Shown here piece by piece: positions 31,337-32,636 of a DNA stretch of 32,636 nucleotides (within the stretch, counting starts at the first letter, position 1; each line of letters starts with the position of its first letter). The DNA lies in NCBI GenBank assembly GCA_009773755.1, contig WSZJ01000023.1, forward strand, positions 1 to 32,636. The letters run 5' to 3'. The notes beneath the pieces are model-generated. The model did not search any database, had not been told where the DNA came from, and worked only from the letters and a program-made list of their open reading frames with translations. This DNA is from Planctomycetota bacterium (lineage in GTDB: Bacteria > Planctomycetota > MHYJ01 > WSZJ01). A program made the translations under genes and the position numbers.

Positions 31337-31753
31337 TTAGCAGCGCAGCGGCAAAGGCAGCGGCGGCCCCAACGATCCTGGGCCGCCGGCCGCGAAGGTC
31401 TCCTCCGCGGCAATCGCTTCCAGATGTTCAACCGCGCCCGTCTCTGCGGGCAACGCCGTCACGGGATTCAGATCGACCTGCACTCCGCTGGCCATCGGCG
31501 CCAGCCCGTCCACGCATCCGCCGCATTCCGGCGCCGCGGAAATGCCCGGCCCCGGCTCGACTCCGCATTCCTCGCAACAGGACACCGGCTCCGGATGCGC
31601 TATCTCCCCGCAACACGCGTCCTCGCTCCACTCGTACTCGGCGTGCCCGTCGCTCCCGACGCAGAGCGCGACCGCCGAGGTCATGAGGACCGCGAGGAAG
31701 TGAAGTGCACAGGCGCTGATGGCGAGGATCTTCAAGGGAAGTAATTGTAGCAC
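31337..31753 (-). CDS. Small Cys-rich secreted protein, family copy 2
   Basis: A 138-residue homologue of the protein at 25827-26234. Signal peptide at about 8-29; then Cys31 in ALCVGSDGHAEYE, CC at 47-48, CC at 59-60, Cys63, SAAPECGGCVDGLAP (Cys77 and 80), and the shared Leu-Arg-Cys C-terminus. The start is uncertain: GTG at 31753 places Cys31 and Cys47-48 at the same numbers as in copy 1, while a TTG at 31735 would remove six residues; neither has a good ribosome-binding site. It follows the hydrolase gene by 32 nt. The C-terminal half is longer in Ala/Pro/Gly and less conserved. Role unknown; likely binds or senses metal in the periplasm. Confidence 0.65.
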   Translation of the reverse strand: MLQLLPLKILAISACALHFLAVLMTSAVALCVGSDGHAEYEWSEDACCGEIAHPEPVSCCEECGVEPGPGISAAPECGGCVDGLAPMASGVQVDLNPVTALPAETGAVEHLEAIAAEETFAAGGPGSLGPPLPLPLRC

Positions 31754-31785
31754 GAGGGAGCTGCCGCTTCCAGCCCGACCTTCGA

Positions 31786-32547
31786 CTACTCCCCGACTCC
31801 CTGGAGAAAACCCGTGACCACGTCGCAGAACTCCCTCGGCGCCTCGACGTTCGACAGATGCCCCGCTTCGGCGATCTCCGCAAACTTCGACCCCTTGATG
31901 CGTCCCGACATTTCGCGCATTTCGCCGGGCGGGGTGATTTCGTCCCGCAAGCCGCACACGCACAGCGTCGGCACCTCGATTGTCTCGAGCAGAGGCGAAG
32001 CGTCGGCGCGAGCGCCGAGGCCCAGCAGCGCCGCCGCGATCCCTGCGGGCTTGTTGGCCAGGATGATGTCGCGCACGAACGCCTTTGCCGCGTCGGAAGC
32101 TTTCGCAGACAACAGCTTCGGAAGCATCTTTTCCACGGCAACCGCCGCGCCATCCTTCAGCACCTCCGCCGCAAATCCCGCACGACCCGCGCGCTGCGTC
32201 TCCGAGTCCGGCGCCGACCGCGTGTCCGCCAGCACCAGCGCCCTGACCCGCGCCGGATGCCGCTTCCACAAAGCAAACGCGACGTAACCACCCATCGAGC
32301 AACCGCAAAAGGCCGCGCTCCTGATCCCCAGAGAGTCGAGCGTCTCCACGACGTCGTCCGCCATCTCCTCCATCGTCGCCGTAGCCGCGACCGCCGTCCC
32401 GCCAAAGCCGCGCAGATTCATGGCGACGACCAGGTTTCGCTCCCGCAGCCGCGCGAAATTCGCGTCCCACATCAGCGCCGAGAGGGGGAAGCCGTGAAGG
32501 AGAACCAGAACCGGTCCCTCACCGCCGGCCTTGAAAAGCAGTTTCAC
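31786..32547 (-). CDS. Alpha/beta hydrolase
   Basis: A 253-residue cytoplasmic hydrolase of the alpha/beta fold. The oxyanion motif is LLHGFPLS (16-23); the nucleophile is Ser84 in GCSMGG; Asp202 (GLRDEITPP) and His230 (EAGHLSNVEAP) complete the triad. The order and spacing match the BioH/3-oxoadipate enol-lactonase-like group, in which substrate cannot be read from sequence. The start is GTG at 32547 with GGAGGG 5 nt upstream. It is the first complete gene in the leftward metal cluster, but nothing links it to metal export other than position; it may belong to an upstream operon that begins outside the window. Confidence 0.9.
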   Translation of the reverse strand: MKLLFKAGGEGPVLVLLHGFPLSALMWDANFARLRERNLVVAMNLRGFGGTAVAATATMEEMADDVVETLDSLGIRSAAFCGCSMGGYVAFALWKRHPARVRALVLADTRSAPDSETQRAGRAGFAAEVLKDGAAVAVEKMLPKLLSAKASDAAKAFVRDIILANKPAGIAAALLGLGARADASPLLETIEVPTLCVCGLRDEITPPGEMREMSGRIKGSKFAEIAEAGHLSNVEAPREFCDVVTGFLQGVGE

Positions 32548-32559
32548 CGTTCCCTCCCC

Positions 32560-32636
32560 TCATGACCGCCTGAGAAAAAGGGCCGTTCCATCGCCGGGCT
32601 TGGCGGGTTGGGAAGCGCGCGGGTCGCGCGGGAACT
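32560..32636 (-). CDS. Possible C-terminal end of an upstream gene (partial)
   Basis: A minus-strand frame is open from the window edge to a TGA at 32562-32560, giving 24 residues that end GDGTALFLRRS. The stop is 12 nt before the GTG of the hydrolase, a typical operon spacing, with the ribosome-binding site of the hydrolase in the gap. Too short to identify. Confidence 0.35.
   Translation of the reverse strand, partial: FPRDPRASQPAKPGDGTALFLRRS

Overview
The window is GC-rich, densely packed and mostly transcribed leftward. It reads as a piece of an uncultured Gram-negative bacterium, most likely in or near the Planctomycetota. The reasons are inferential: three very large toroid-plus-HEAT membrane-anchored proteins of a planctomycete-like type, an outer-membrane-type OmpA lipoprotein, tripartite RND pumps, and several lineage-restricted small proteins. 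No tRNA, CRISPR array, transposase or phage gene was seen.

Left part (1-11,300). Bases 1-522 carry no credible gene. They form a strongly self-complementary stretch with a 68-bp-arm inverted repeat and a 3' part that ends in a motif resembling the 23S rRNA 3' end plus a T tract. Next comes a leftward housekeeping run, terC > fmt > murJ > MazG-like, with overlapping or closely spaced genes, and then a PilZ-like small protein with its own promoter. A rightward pair encodes an AMMECR1 protein and a lipoprotein. Beyond it lie an OmpA-like lipoprotein, a four-helix-bundle (S23/IVP-like) gene set between inverted heptad arrays, two membrane-associated unknowns, aroA, and a secreted Cys-containing protein with a good promoter and a dyad at its start site. 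Three clear intrinsic terminators punctuate this part.

Middle (11,343-18,450). Three tandem paralogues each encode a basic N-terminus, one membrane helix, a linker with a shared acidic motif, a squalene-cyclase-like alpha-toroid without the cyclase catalytic motif, and C-terminal HEAT repeats. In two of the three the membrane helix carries the Ser-x3-His spacing seen in the TonB anchor.

Right part (18,592-32,636). A rightward DUF971 gene faces a ten-gene leftward cluster. In transcription order: alpha/beta hydrolase, Cys-rich secreted protein, CxxC secreted protein, RND adaptor with a Cys motif, CzcA-type RND pump, second Cys-rich protein, lipoprotein TolC-like channel, His-rich RND adaptor, second RND pump, His-tailed secreted protein. 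This looks like a metal-export locus with two inner-membrane pumps, one outer-membrane channel and several Cys/His-rich periplasmic helpers.

Most worth a second look: the TonB-like anchor on toroid proteins; the scattered degenerate 7-bp arrays, one pair of which brackets the four-helix-bundle gene; the paired Cys-rich family in the metal cluster; and the structured region at the left end.
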